Assembly (NCBI GenBank): GCA_000499405.2
Contig: HG738140.1
Location: 13,615,460-13,679,459 of the forward strand
Direction of reading: 5' to 3'
Length of the DNA stretch: 64,000 nt
Source of the DNA: Onchocerca volvulus
Taxonomy: Eukaryota; Nematoda; Chromadorea; Rhabditida; Onchocercidae
Position numbers and translations under genes: made by a program. The notes beneath the pieces were generated by a model. The model saw only the letters and a list, made by a program, of their open reading frames with translations, had not been told where the DNA came from and did no database searches. Shown piece by piece: positions 25,801-35,559 of this stretch (within the stretch, counting starts at the first letter, position 1; the number at the start of each line of letters is the position of its first letter).

Positions 25801-28800
25801 GGTCTGATCAATGATGACCTCTTAATCAGAGAGATAGGATGGTGACACAGACTGCTATCATTAAGCTTAGGAATTTAATATTAATAGGATTGATAATAGA
25901 CACAAAGGAATATTTTTGTTGTTAATTATTTCAAATTTTATTATTTTTTTAATCAATCAACTGCTTAATTAGAGGATTAAAGTTTTTATTTATTTCGATA
26001 TAATTATTGGAGAATTTTATTTTTATCGATAAATAATATAAATTTCTGAAAAATTGAATTAAAAAAAAAAAGAGATTTTCAATTTTCAACATATTCTTTT
26101 TGTTCTATTCACTGATTGCTTCATGTAAAGTTTTTTTTTGTTTTCTGCGGAAAAAAAAAACTTAGAATGTTTCAAAATAAAAATTAATCAAGGAAAAAAG
26201 AAAAAAAAAACGATAAATCTTAGCAAAAATAAATCTTCGCAACAAATCTTTGCTTTTCCCTCCGAAGATTTAAAGTAAATTTGCTTATTGGTTCAAATAT
26301 GCACACCAACATTATCGTAAAATGGATTAATCGGAATAAATTGATGACTAAAATCTTGCTGAAACTTGACAAATAATCCCGTTAATCATAAAAGATAAAC
26401 AAGATAAAATAATTAGATAATACAATAAAAGTAATAGTATGAAAATAATCGTGTTTATTTGCATAATTATTGATTTATGTTAATTCAGAGAAAAGTTTGA
26501 AAAATTAATAATTTAGTAAATTTCTTTATTTATTCAATAATTTTCTAACATATCTTAGAATTATCATTCTATGATTAAATATTTTGTAAATATTTTTAAT
26601 TAAAAACTTATTAATCATAATACATATATTAATTCTTTTTAATTTCTGCATTTCTGCCTTTTCAATTCCTGCATTACTTTAATTTTGGTACTGTAAACAA
26701 CAACAAGGACAACTATTGTTGTCCATTATAAAAGCCACTTAATTGAATGAGACAGAAGTGTATTCCTTTTCTTAACCATTACCAAAAGGTACTTCAATTT
26801 TCCTTCATTACCCTTAACCTTATTTCCAATTTATACTGGACAAAATTCATTTCATACCTTCTTTGACCTTTCACCTTCCATATTTACTTCTCTCAAAATT
26901 TTCCCTCCCCCAGTCCCTCCATAGTGACTCATATATTCTTAAGTACCATGCACCTATCATTATTGTCATCATTTTGTATATATGTATACATCATGATGGT
27001 TCATTGTTTTTTTCTTGTCCTCATAAAAAAACGGAAAAAAAAATTAAAAAAATCGAAAAAAAAAAACCAATTTAAATTGACCCATCTCATCATTTGTCAC
27101 ATCTAACATAGCAAACAAAAAGTGTTGTTGTCGCACAAATGGCATTGTTGGATACCTCATAATGGTTTTTTTTCAATAAACATCAAGGTTAATTGACTAA
27201 TTTAATGAGTTCCTCAGCAAAATCATATAAATATATGCATGTTACTGTATATATACATATACAAATCAAATTGTGATGGATTGAAAAATTCGTTGAAATT
27301 ACACAAATTGCAAAAATAAAATTTATTTGTTAAATTCGATTTCATAAAATATAATTCATTTTTTTTTTTTTTTTTTTTATAAGAAGAAATCTTACTGGGA
27401 TGATAGATTTATGCAATTTTCGACAAAATTTTTTTACAAAATAATTAAAATTTAAATTTTAATAATGAAAAAAAAAAGAAGATGTTTATAAATGAATGAA
27501 AAAATTTCGAATATATTTTTTCAGAAAAAAAAAATATCCTTACATGTTCTTTTTTTATTCTTATATAAAATATATTCTTAATATATTCTCTAATATATTC
27601 TTTTCATTTCCAATATATTCTTTCATTCTTTTCAAGTAAAATGAAATAATTTCAAAATATGGAATACATGAATATATTTGAAATTATTTCAAAATTCACT
27701 TAAAATATTTTAATCAATAAATAATCATAACTTACTCCAATTTCATCATCTTCCATATTTGAATGAGTTAGCCAGCGTAATTCCGTTGTCGAATTTGATG
27801 TATCAAGGAGAACAACTGAAATAAATATATACAATACAAATAATCATTTCCATGATGACAGTGAAAAAAGTTTTAAAAAGTGAATTTTTTTTCTGATTAA
27901 TTTAAATAACAAACAGTTTGCAATCTTTTTCATTTTCAGAATTCTAACATTGGTGATTAGTATAATAATAATAATGATAATGATAATAATAATGATAATA
28001 ATAACTTTTACTATGTGTAGTAAGGTAGCAGAAAGGCACAGAATTATAATTTTTAGAGGGAGATTATTATTACTAATTATTATTGTTATTAGTATTACTA
28101 CTAATTAATACTTATTATTATCATAATTATTAGCATTGTTATTATTGTCATTATTAAGAATATTATTATTATTATGCATCAAATAAAACAAATGTTAAAA
28201 ATAATTACTATATTTAAACGAATAAAATATTAATTTGGGAATGAAATGAATAAATTTTCATTCTACTTTGATCAATTTTTTGTTTAATAAAAAATTCCAA
28301 CAAATCTAATAATCAAACTAAGATAAGAAGAAAAAAAGTAATAGTGTAACAAAAGTAATACTAATTTTTGCAAATGTATTATAATTATGAAAAGTTTGAT
28401 TAAAATGATAATACTAGATAGCAAAAATGATAAGAATAATTATGATCTTATAATAATTAAATTAACCATAAAATTATATTTTTCAACATTTTTGTCAATC
28501 TTAATGAGTAAGACAATAATTGTCAAACTTTTTATCAACTTTTATGAGTGAGATAACACATGCTAAAGTTTTACGATAAAATAAAGTTGATAAAAAGGAA
28601 ATGTAAAAAATTGCCAAAATTTATGGTAAAAATGAACCATTTTTTTCACAATCATTTCTTTTTAAAAGTCCAAAAAAAAAATCTATAGAAATTGGAGAAA
28701 GAAAAAATTAAAAATAAAATAAATTTAAATTTTGCTTTAATAGAAATTATATTGCATTTCCAATATTTGATAGTAATTATTTACAATAAGTAATTCCATC

Positions 28801-31800
28801 AAGTGTGAGAATTTTTGTCCTTTAAACAATGGTAATTTGCAATTGAGATAAGTGCTGCTTTATCTAAGCTCCTTGAAATGTTTACTAAATTGGACAATAA
28901 TCGATGATTCTTTGGAATTGGGAATAATTTGTATAACATATTAATTATAATACACTTATCAATTTTCATACTAAATCTTATAAAAATCCAATGAATTATT
29001 TCAAGTGATTTATAATAACTGTTGTTTTTTTATAAAAAAATTTTTTTTTAATAATCAAATTTAAATTATTTGATAATCAAATTTAAATTTTTATTTTGTA
29101 AAATTTTTTTTTTTGCCTCACGAAAATTCGAATTTTTCTTTTATTCCAACCAATAAATTGAAAACAAACAATAAATGAAAACGAAGCACACAAAAAACTT
29201 TGAAGAAAATTTTTTAAGCAAAATGTATAAATATATGAAATCCATCTTTTTTTTTCCCCCAAAAATTATCTTAAAATTTGATTTGCTTCGTATTACTGTA
29301 ATAAAAAAGGAAAAAAAGAAAAAAATTGAGCAAAAATTTCAAAATTTAGTACGAAAACATAAATAGTAACAACGAAATGTTTGTTAGGAATAAAAATTTT
29401 CATTTTTATTAAATTTACAGTTTTTTTATTTTTATTTTTTTAAATGCTTCTCTTTTTCTTTTTTTTTATTGTAATATTTTTTTTTAATTTCAAAATAAGC
29501 GTTTGAATTGAAATTATTTTAAGATTTCGATAGCTATAATAGGAAAATATATTTAAATTGAATTTTCATCCGCTTGAATGATTAAATAATGCAAAGATGA
29601 TGGTGAGAAAAAGTGGTGAGAAAAAGAAAATTAAAATCAAGTCTATGTCTCGACTTTTTTTTTTTTTAAAGCTTCTTGGCTTTTGTTCTTACTATTTCGA
29701 TGAAAATTAGCTTTTAAATTATATTTCATATGAATTGGTGAGTGATGATAAATCATTCATGAATGGCGAATGACCAAATATATAATAAAGCTAAAAAAGT
29801 TTAAAATTTGAGCATGAATGATGCAAATACCCAAAATATCACTTAAAAAAACAGAGCTTATCACCAATCAAGTAACTAACCTTATCATCAATCAAAAAAC
29901 AAACCAAAATATGAATTTGGATTTAAATGGTATATCAAATATTTTCGTCAAAATATCGTTATTATGCCAATATTTGATTATTAAATATTGAAAAAAAGAA
30001 AAACTTTTCTTTTTCTTTTCTAATCTTGCAATTCTAATCTATACATTCATTCTTTCGAAATTAATATTTATTTTGGATGAAAAATTTGGGACAAAAAATT
30101 TCGACAATAAAAAAGAGAAAACGAAAGAGGGAAAGGTTGAAAAAAAAAAAATTATTTTTATAAAAATTCTATGTTTATCATTCATTCGGATAGTCTACGA
30201 TGATCAATTCGAAGATCTAATCGAGTAATTAAATAATATCAAAACATCTGCATCCATTTTTTGTACATTCGATGATATGATTAAGAATATATCAACTGGA
30301 AGAGATAAATAAAATAATTAAAAAAAAAAGCCAGAAATTGATTATAAAATGACAATTTCGCTTTAACTAAAATATTATCCTAAAATATATCTGTATATTT
30401 TTTAATTTCAAAAAATAATCTAATAAATTGGGCAAAAAAGAAAGGAAAACTTATTTCATTACAAATAAATATTATGAAAATATAGATTAAAATTTTGATA
30501 AAAAAATATTTGAATTGAAAAGTTGCAACTTTCAATATAAAAAGTTGTATTAAAAATTAAATTAAAAAAATTTTACATAGTTCATTATTTTCCACATTAC
30601 TACTATCATCATTACTATAACAAGTTTTAAACAGAAAAACCAAAAATTAATTCTTTCTTCTTTTTTTTTTTTTTTAGTCAAAATGTTAATTACAATAAAT
30701 TTTGGGATGACATCTAATTTTAATTATAAAAAGAAGTGGTACGAAAAACTGCTAACCTATATATCTACTAATTAACTAGCAAATTGAAATTTTTAATCTT
30801 AAGAGTTACCAATAAAATGATAATTAATTGCAAATTCAGCTAACAGAATGATCATTTTGATTGAATTTTGAATATCAAATATTAATTAATATTTGGAATG
30901 AAGTAAGTTACTGAATGTCATTCCTTCAATCTTGAACTTTCATTATCCAATCAACTAATTTATCATCAAACTGATATCCTTTCGGTAAAGAAGTGATAAA
31001 TGAATTATTATTACACAGTACTAAAAAGAAAGCCGACATTCTTAATTATTTACTGATAATTAAAATGAAATATTATTTATATTGGACGAATGAGAGAGAA
31101 AGATGTATTCTATTTTAATAATTGTCATCTGCTGTATCAAATATATATCTTTACTCATGATCACTATCACAGGTTAATTTGATATTAACTCTTAAATATT
31201 ATTTATCATTTTCAACATTATTTATCACTGTTATCATTATTACGATGATACTATCCAATATCATCATCATCATCATCATCAATAGATCTATTTGCATTTC
31301 TACTGATGGGTTGTTGTGATCGTTCTTATCATTATCCCTTCAATATTATCATATTTCCTCATATCCATCTCTTCATATATCTTCAATAATATCCTTATCA
31401 TTATCAGTACAATTGTTTATGCGGTGTGCTGATAAAAGAAGAGAAGGCATATAAAAGATGTTTATAAAGATGAATGATAGATGTTTGCTCCCTTAATCAA
31501 TCCTCGTCTTAACCTTTAACCTTTCTAATGACAATGGTAGTGAAATTATTATTTAGGATTACTGTGAAATGCATCGAAGATCTTTCAACAAACAGGATCT
31601 ATTACGGAATTTTATTTTCCAGTTTGTTCACTTTAATTGATTAATTCGAAATTTATGAAAAAATGGGAAAAGAAAAAAATATTCTAACGAATTACTAATT
31701 ATCATACTGATAATCAATAGATAAAGAGATCTAATCTTATTTTAAATCATATACTATTCATCGATAGTAATACGATCATACATTTTTTTTTATTTTTTTG

Positions 31801-34116
31801 GAAGACAAAAGAGACTATTTCATCGTTTTCTTCTGAATTTAAAGAAAAATTCATCGTTTTTCTTGTAAATATCATTTTCAATCTAATTAATTTACTTTTA
31901 AAATCGTTGAATAATCAATTATTCTGATTTAATTTTAATTTTTCTCCCTTCCTTATTTAATGAATGATTAGTATCTAACAATTGTAACACACACAAAAAG
32001 AAAAAAAAAACTTTTATTTTGGAAATTTTCAAAACATTTCAGTTGTTATCTTTTAAATTTTTTTTTTTCAAAATATCTTTTATTTTTTTCCCGTTTTCTT
32101 AATAGTAAAGTATCATTCAAATGTACATTTAATGTGACTTTTTTTTTTTCAATTTTTTACTCATTCGTTCCCACCGATTTCTTTTCCTTCCTTCCTTTCT
32201 TTACTTTTATCATCTAATCGCTACTACTCTTTTCCCACTCATAAAAATTTGTAGAATTTCTTCCAACCCAAAAATTTAAACTAATTTTTCCTCCACATGC
32301 AATGATATCATGAAAAAAAGAAAAAAGAAGAAGCCAAATAACTTATAAATAATATCTGCAAAAGAGAGAAAATAAATTAAATGCTAAAATTAATTAATAT
32401 TTCCTATTTAATCATTCCTTTTCATTTCTATTCATATTCATATATGAATAGAATTCATTCAAATTTAAGATGCATCATCTTTTCTTTCTTATGTTTTTTT
32501 TTTGCTATAATTTGATGATTATGCAAATAATATTTATTAGTATGATAACATTTTTTTATCATGCATAATTAATTAATCAATAATAAATTTGATAGCAAAT
32601 ATTGCCCATAAGTTTTCCTATCTCACTTTTTCTAATAGTGATTTTATGATCAAATTTTCACAAATATTTGCATGGATAATTAAACAATTTACTAGTATTC
32701 ATTAAGATTTCCCATAACATTCATTCGTTCAAAAATTATTTTTGGGAAAATCAGATCTTATCATTGCTTTTTCCTTATATCATCAATCAATCATAATTAC
32801 AATATTTTCAGATGAAATCTTCACTTGAAGATATATTTTTTCCTATAATCTATTATTACAGGTAACAGGTAAATTATATAAATATATATATGTATGTATT
32901 GTACTAATTTATTTCTTAACTAAGGATGAAAAAAATATATACATCCATATAATCAGCACATATGGTGCCAAATCTTGATTAGCTATTTATTCATATGCAA
33001 ATCAATCTATTTTATATCAGTAATTAATCAAATAATACTGCTAATTCTTAATTTCCATACAATTTCTTTCCTGATTTCGAATTAGATTTATAAAGAAAAA
33101 AAGAAAAAAAAACAAAATTTATTATTCATTTATAAAATTCTCAAAATATATCGTACTTAAAATATCAAAATTTTATAAAATTAAAAATTTTTCATATTAA
33201 TCGAAAAAAATCTTCTTTTCATATATTAAATATTAATTAATAATAACAAACTACTAGTATATGAATAATCGAAAATGAAAAGAAAAACATGTTTCCTGAT
33301 AATATATTCAACATGTAATTATATATAGAATGATCGTAAATTTAATACAAATTATTAAAAGAAGAATTAAATTTTGATATTAGTCAGGAGAAAAAGTTTC
33401 GACAAAATTTTCAAACTTTTTTTTTAAAAATAAACTTTTTTCTCGTCAACAATCAAATATTCTTCAATAATTAGAAACAATTTCTTCGAAACTTCAAAAT
33501 GTTTTAGATTATCGCTTCTTTTTTTCTTTTTTTTTTCGTCGTAAAATGGAAGAGACATTTCGGAGAAGATGTAAGGACATCTAATAACAATGTATTTCCT
33601 CAATTTCATACAATTGCTGGCACTTTTCCTATAGCACCACCAACAACAATAACAAATCGGTCATTTAAATTGAATAGATGAACTAAAAAAGAAAAATTGA
33701 AATTTTTTTTTTAATAAAAATAAAAATTATAGGAATAATCAAAAAAAAGAAATTCTTTTTTAAAAATATACTTATGAAAATAAAAATTACAGAAATAATT
33801 GAAGTGAGAATTAAAATGAAATAATTTTTAATGATTGTGGCAGTGAAATAGTAAATTTATACATACAGAAAGTATTAAGTGAATATTTTAATGCATTATA
33901 TTATTGATACAACAAAAAAACAGATTTTCAATTTTTTTTTTTAGTTTTTATAAAATTTCAGTAATTTAAAATTTAAACACAAATGAAATGCATACCTTTT
34001 TTGGATATGACCACGGATGAGCATATTGTGAATAGTATCAGATGAATCGAGAATGGAATGAATTTAAAAATTGTGACAGTCAACGATGATAACGGACTGT
34101 TCACAGGTGGCTGCAT
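7680..34116 (-). CDS. vab-1: Eph receptor tyrosine kinase (VAB-1 orthologue), 23 coding exons, full gene
   Basis: Single-pass plasma-membrane receptor for ephrins, used in nematodes for epidermal morphogenesis and axon guidance (family knowledge). Coding exons join as 34116-33996, 27815-27736, 24471-24328, 23583-23453, 23177-23015, 20452-20326, 19967-19851, 14278-14123, 13851-13754, 13168-12966, 12701-12593, 12478-12380, 12101-11968, 11853-11714, 10947-10879, 10688-10585, 10413-10276, 10163-10020, 9889-9734, 9594-9382, 8935-8679, 8481-8248, 7860-7680. All phases match and the sum is 3318 nt (1105 aa), close to the usual size of Eph receptors. Visible parts: hydrophobic N-terminus (about 18-38), ephrin-binding domain (about 40-218), Cys-rich/EGF-like region (about 245-346), two Fn3 domains (about 348-450 and 450-545), TM (about 572-594), juxtamembrane YVDP/YEDP tyrosines (654, 660), kinase (about 680-945; K718, E735, HRD D812, DFG D830, APE) and SAM (about 990-1046). 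A 59-residue tail ends in SFFV. All catalytic residues are present, so the kinase should be active. The exact exon edges are my own predictions without transcript evidence. Confidence 0.93.
8248..8481 (-). CDS. vab-1: vab-1 exon 22: SAM domain
   Basis: Acceptor TTTTTAG. It encodes a linker and then a SAM domain ([41 protein letters not shown]). The donor AAAAG|gtaact leads to exon 23. If the donor is not used, the reading frame ends at once with TAA at 8246-8244, directly after ALKR. Confidence 0.92.
8679..8935 (-). CDS. vab-1: vab-1 exon 21: kinase C-lobe
   Basis: Acceptor TTTGCAG and donor GCAAA|gtaagt. It encodes [33 protein letters not shown] and the kinase-SAM linker. The linker contains [11 protein letters not shown], with tyrosines that could be phosphorylated (inference). 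Confidence 0.95.
9382..9594 (-). CDS. vab-1: vab-1 exon 20: catalytic loop, DFG, activation loop, APE
   Basis: Acceptor TTTTTCAG and donor GAG|gttaaa. It encodes DLAARN (catalytic D812), KIADFGLSR (D830), the activation-loop tyrosine in [13 protein letters not shown] (Y845), TAPEA and [12 protein letters not shown]. This is a full tyrosine-kinase signature. Confidence 0.96.
9734..9889 (-). CDS. vab-1: vab-1 exon 19: kinase hinge and start of catalytic loop
   Basis: Acceptor TTTGCAG and donor AGA|gtaatt. It encodes [18 protein letters not shown] (hinge and D-helix) and ends in FVHR, the start of the HRD motif. Confidence 0.95.
10020..10163 (-). CDS. vab-1: vab-1 exon 18: kinase beta-3 lysine and C-helix
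   Basis: Acceptor ATTACAG and donor CCA|gtaagc. It encodes VAIKTLKPG (ATP-anchoring K718), [11 protein letters not shown] (C-helix E735) and NVIRLIGVV, all canonical for Eph kinases. Confidence 0.95.
10276..10413 (-). CDS. vab-1: vab-1 exon 17: kinase N-lobe, glycine loop
   Basis: Acceptor ATTTTAG and donor CAG|gtgaaa. It encodes ALSEF, then [16 protein letters not shown], the ATP-binding glycine-rich loop in its canonical Eph form (IGxGEFGEVCxG). Confidence 0.95.
10585..10688 (-). CDS. vab-1: vab-1 exon 16: juxtamembrane tyrosines
   Basis: Acceptor AAATAG and donor CAG|gtatga. It encodes [15 protein letters not shown], the two conserved Eph juxtamembrane tyrosines (Y654, Y660). In the family their phosphorylation relieves kinase autoinhibition and recruits SH2 proteins. 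Confidence 0.93.
10879..10947 (-). CDS. vab-1: vab-1 exon 15: short juxtamembrane exon
   Basis: A 69-nt exon between acceptor TTTTTAG and donor AAAAT|gtaagt, encoding Thr/Ser-rich juxtamembrane sequence ([13 protein letters not shown]). It is symmetric in phase (1 to 1), so skipping it would keep the frame. It could therefore be alternatively spliced. Confidence 0.75.
11714..11853 (-). CDS. vab-1: vab-1 exon 14: transmembrane helix
   Basis: Acceptor AATTTTCAG and donor GATG|gtatcg. It encodes [17 protein letters not shown] then [15 protein letters not shown]: a single membrane helix of about 23 residues followed by a basic stop-transfer stretch. The phase-1 donor joins exon 15 as Gly. Confidence 0.9.
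11968..12101 (-). CDS. vab-1: vab-1 exon 13: Fn3 domain 2 end and acidic stalk
   Basis: Acceptor ATTATAG and donor ATTGT|gtaaat. It encodes [17 protein letters not shown], the end of the Fn3 domain, followed by a stalk with an Asn/Asp run (NDNDNDDDY) coded by GAT/AAT triplets. The final codon is shared with exon 14 (Val). Confidence 0.88.
12245..12282. repeat. Perfect 38-bp palindrome in vab-1 intron 12
   Basis: The left arm from 12245 (AATAAATAGGATATAACAT) is followed at once by its exact reverse complement, with no loop. It lies between exons 12 and 13 and does not touch a splice site. Confidence 0.95.
12380..12478 (-). CDS. vab-1: vab-1 exon 12: Fn3 domain 2, middle
   Basis: Acceptor TTTGCAG and donor AGG|gtaagt. 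It encodes [20 protein letters not shown] in combination with exon 13, matching the Fn3 pattern (T)xxxLxPxxxYxFxVRA. It reads through in phase 0 at both ends. Confidence 0.88.
12593..12701 (-). CDS. vab-1: vab-1 exon 11: Fn3 domain 2, first part
   Basis: Acceptor AATTATAG and donor GAA|gttagt. It encodes [14 protein letters not shown] and [10 protein letters not shown], the start of a second Fn3 domain. The first base completes an Arg codon begun by exon 10 if the upstream donor is GC. Confidence 0.85.
12966..13168 (-). CDS. vab-1: vab-1 exon 10: Fn3 domain 1, second half, probable GC donor
   Basis: Acceptor TTTATAG. It encodes [12 protein letters not shown] and [21 protein letters not shown], the Eph Fn3 pattern YxVxCxxC...LxPxTxYxFxVxAxNxVS. 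The only GT downstream gives the wrong phase. A GC donor (ACGCG|GCAAGT) restores the frame to exon 11 and fits the GC-AG consensus. Confidence 0.85.
13260..13545. repeat. Degenerate minisatellite in vab-1 intron 9
   Basis: About five to six diverged units of roughly 55 bp with the recurring core (A/G)ATAATTTTG(A/C)GTA followed by a TATCTTCGTT-like stretch and ATT(A/T)ATC(A/G)...CGCA. It fills half of the intron between exons 9 and 10. Confidence 0.7.
13754..13851 (-). CDS. vab-1: vab-1 exon 9: Fn3 domain 1, first half
   Basis: Acceptor TTTGTAG and donor AAAG|gttaat. It encodes [10 protein letters not shown] and SVTIEWDEP, the typical first strands of a fibronectin III domain directly after the last EGF cysteine, as in other Eph receptors (CTRPPSxP). 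Confidence 0.9.
14123..14278 (-). CDS. vab-1: vab-1 exon 8: EGF-like cysteine-rich segment
   Basis: Acceptor AATTTAG and donor ACAC|gtaaat. It encodes [16 protein letters not shown] and [11 protein letters not shown], matching the Eph pattern CxxGxYKxxxGxxxCxxCPxxSxxxxxxxxxCxCxxGYYR. Its first codon is completed by the G of exon 7, giving Ala. Confidence 0.93.
14279..19850. other. vab-1 intron 7 (5.6 kb), no nested gene seen
   Basis: Very AT-rich. It holds an imperfect repeat of CTGAAATTGATAATATTTGT-like units at about 16375-16490, a 37-nt hairpin at 17672-17708, and a 47-bp duplication at about 19185-19285 built on GCTATGATGAC(C/T)TTT. Nothing on either strand looks like an exon. Confidence 0.6.
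17672..17708. repeat. Perfect 16-bp inverted repeat with 5-nt loop
   Basis: ACAACAAATTATCATG, loop TCATG, then CATGATAATTTGTTGT. It lies inside vab-1 intron 7. The stem is shorter than a usual miRNA precursor. Confidence 0.95.
19851..19967 (-). CDS. vab-1: vab-1 exon 7: cysteine-rich (sushi/EGF-like) segment
   Basis: Acceptor TTTCAG and donor ACTG|gttagt. It encodes [23 protein letters not shown] in shorter pieces, with the Cys/Gly spacing of the Eph cysteine-rich region (GxWxxxxGxCxCxxGYxxxxxxxxC). A 5.6-kb intron follows. Confidence 0.9.
20326..20452 (-). CDS. vab-1: vab-1 exon 6: end of ligand-binding domain and linker
   Basis: Acceptor TATTTAG and donor G|gtatgc. It starts IFYEVCPE, corresponding to the VxYKKCP end of the ligand-binding domain, and continues into a linker with [10 protein letters not shown]. 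One base carries over to exon 7 to make Gly. Confidence 0.9.
20453..23014. other. vab-1 intron 5/6 gap (2.6 kb), no exon seen
   Basis: AT-rich. A GC-richer patch at about 21300-21420 (CCGTCTCCGTCACCGGAATG) and a TATAAAAGG with a 6-bp inverted repeat at 22262-22284 stand out. No coding frame was supported. Confidence 0.5.
23015..23177 (-). CDS. vab-1: vab-1 exon 5: ephrin-binding domain
   Basis: Acceptor TTTCAG and donor AAG|gttcta. It encodes DRITAD, NQEVRSY and [17 protein letters not shown], matching the C-terminal part of the Eph ligand-binding domain (family pattern FYLAFQDxGACxxLxSVRVxYKKCP). Confidence 0.92.
23453..23583 (-). CDS. vab-1: vab-1 exon 4: ephrin-binding domain
   Basis: Acceptor ATTACAG and donor TG|gtaaaa. 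It encodes [13 protein letters not shown] and SCKETFRLY, the conserved Eph stretch with paired cysteines (family pattern FTxRDCxSxPxxxxxCKETFxLxY). The donor splits a Trp codon with exon 5. Confidence 0.93.
24328..24471 (-). CDS. vab-1: vab-1 exon 3: ephrin-binding domain
   Basis: Acceptor TTTTTAG and donor GAG|gtagtt. The translation includes [18 protein letters not shown], matching the Eph pattern xYxVCNVxxxxQxNWLRT, which makes the family assignment secure. It begins and ends in phase 0. Confidence 0.93.
24472..27735. other. vab-1 intron 2 (3.3 kb), no exon seen
   Basis: AT-rich. It holds a 36-bp tandem repeat at 24828-24966, a short GA microsatellite at about 25275-25305, and a less AT-rich patch at 25740-25865. 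No exon-like frame connects to the receptor. Confidence 0.55.
24828..24966. repeat. 36-bp tandem repeat, about 3.8 copies
   Basis: Units start at 24828, 24864, 24900 and 24936. The shared core is AATGATTA(T/C)TTA(G/T)TAAA followed by ATTTTCTTATCATTT. The length is exactly 36 bp for the first three units. Confidence 0.9.
27736..27815 (-). CDS. vab-1: vab-1 exon 2: start of ephrin-binding domain
   Basis: Acceptor TTTCAG and donor GGA|gtaagt. It encodes [14 protein letters not shown], which matches the opening beta-strand of Eph ligand-binding domains (family pattern: VxLLDT...xLxW). It reads straight into WLEETY of exon 3 in phase 0. A 6.2-kb intron separates it from exon 1. Confidence 0.88.
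27816..33995. other. vab-1 intron 1 (6.2 kb), no exon seen
   Basis: AT-rich. It contains AAT/ATT triplet-rich stretches (about 27958-28170) and an ATC run at 31259-31282. Long first introns often hold regulatory elements, but nothing specific could be recognised here. Confidence 0.5.
33996..34116 (-). CDS. vab-1: vab-1 exon 1: start codon and signal peptide
   Basis: Starts at the ATG at 34116-34114, the first in-frame Met after an in-frame TGA about 48 nt upstream. It encodes a polar stretch of about 17 residues followed by a hydrophobic core ([18 protein letters not shown]), a type I signal peptide with a rather long n-region. The donor after AAAAAAG (gtatgc) leaves one base, which completes a Val codon with exon 2. 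No competing upstream ATG in frame was seen. A trans-spliced leader or an upstream noncoding exon is possible. Confidence 0.75.
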
Positions 34117-34468
34117 AAGCGCCCCTTGTCGCCCAAGGCTAAAGGTTAATTGAATGATTCAAAAATGATGTTCACGGAATATTAGCAGCCAAGAAAGACG
34201 GCGAAGAAGAAGAAGTTTCCAATTGAAAAGTGTAAATACAGCTATGATTGAAATAGAAATCAATCTAATTAGCTGCTAAATTGTTTAATTATTTGACAAT
34301 ACTTCATTGAAATATATCAATGCATTGGACAATACCAATCGAACAAATCATATTTCCAATAAATGCCATAAGAATTGTACGATTGCCTGAAATTTCTAAA
34401 ATTTCAAACATTTCATTTAAAAATATCATTCAATGCAGTAAATTTGCGCAGATATGCTGAAGATATAT

Positions 34469-34672
34469 GTACATGTTTAGCGATAAAATAAGATACGTAC
34501 ATGTTTAGCGATAAAATAAGATACGTACATGTTTAGCGATAAAATAAGATTCGTATGTGCTTAATGATAAAATACGTGTTTTTAATGACAAAACAAGATA
34601 TGTACGTGTTTAGTGATAAAATAAGATAGATATATAAGTGCATTTAGCGAGCATACATAAAATAAGATATAC
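34469..34672. repeat. 28-bp tandem repeat upstream of vab-1
   Basis: Three near-perfect 28-bp units at 34469, 34497 and 34525 with the core ACATGTTTAGCGATAAAATA, followed by three to four diverged units to about 34672. It lies 350-560 bp upstream of the vab-1 start codon. Confidence 0.92.
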
Positions 34673-35235
34673 TTATTTTTGAAATGTTGTTATTGTTGTT
34701 ACACACAAATGTAAATCGATTTTTATTTAACATGAAAATTTATTTATAAATTGAAAAGATAAAGAGATGAATTAAGCTAACAATTTTACTTATGCTGTTT
34801 TACAATATCATTTGATTTTAAAAAAAAAGGCAGCTTATATTTAAAATGATATAATTTAATAAAATTTCTAACCTTTAATTAATATTTATGATTTTGATAA
34901 CTATTAATTAAATAACTGAAATATTTAAATTGCAAATGAGTATATGAATGAGAATAATATTTTAACAAAGAGAAAAAATTAAGCAATTAATTAAATATAT
35001 CGACAAATTTAACGGATGAAACAAACGAAAAAGCAGATGTTTGATTCATGGGATCGACAGGAGAAGAGATAATAAATAAAGATCTTATCAATATGTCATT
35101 TAATGGACATTTTCATAGTTAAAATATTCAAAATTAGTCTTTAATGAAATATTTCTTATTTGCTATTAAAGATTCTATAAATAACAAATTAGCTATAAAA
35201 TTCGAATTTTTATCAATCATATCAGAGACAACTCC

Positions 35236-35452
35236 CGGTATCTTCCCATCCGGATTAATGAATTTAGCTGTCCGATTCGGCATCTTCCCATCCGGATTAA
35301 TGAACTTAGCTTCCCAATTTTGACATACTTCCTATCCGGATTAATGAGTGGATTTAGTTTATCAACTTTGATAAATCGCCTTCCGTATCAATGAATTTAG
35401 CTTATCATCTTCGGCATATTTCTCATCCGGATTAATGAATTTAGATTGCCGC
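35236..35452. repeat. About 42-bp tandem repeat upstream of vab-1
   Basis: About five units with the core TCCGGATTAATGAATTTAG, preceded by CTTCCCA-like sequence. The first two (35241 and 35283) are 42 bp apart and the later ones are diverged. Confidence 0.88.
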
Positions 35453-35559
35453 TTAAATTCCCAGTAAAACGATGATATTTTTTGTTTCATTTCATCTTCA
35501 TATCAATTTAACCTATTATGTTAATAATTAATCTGAAAAAAGATGTAAAACTAGCGTTA

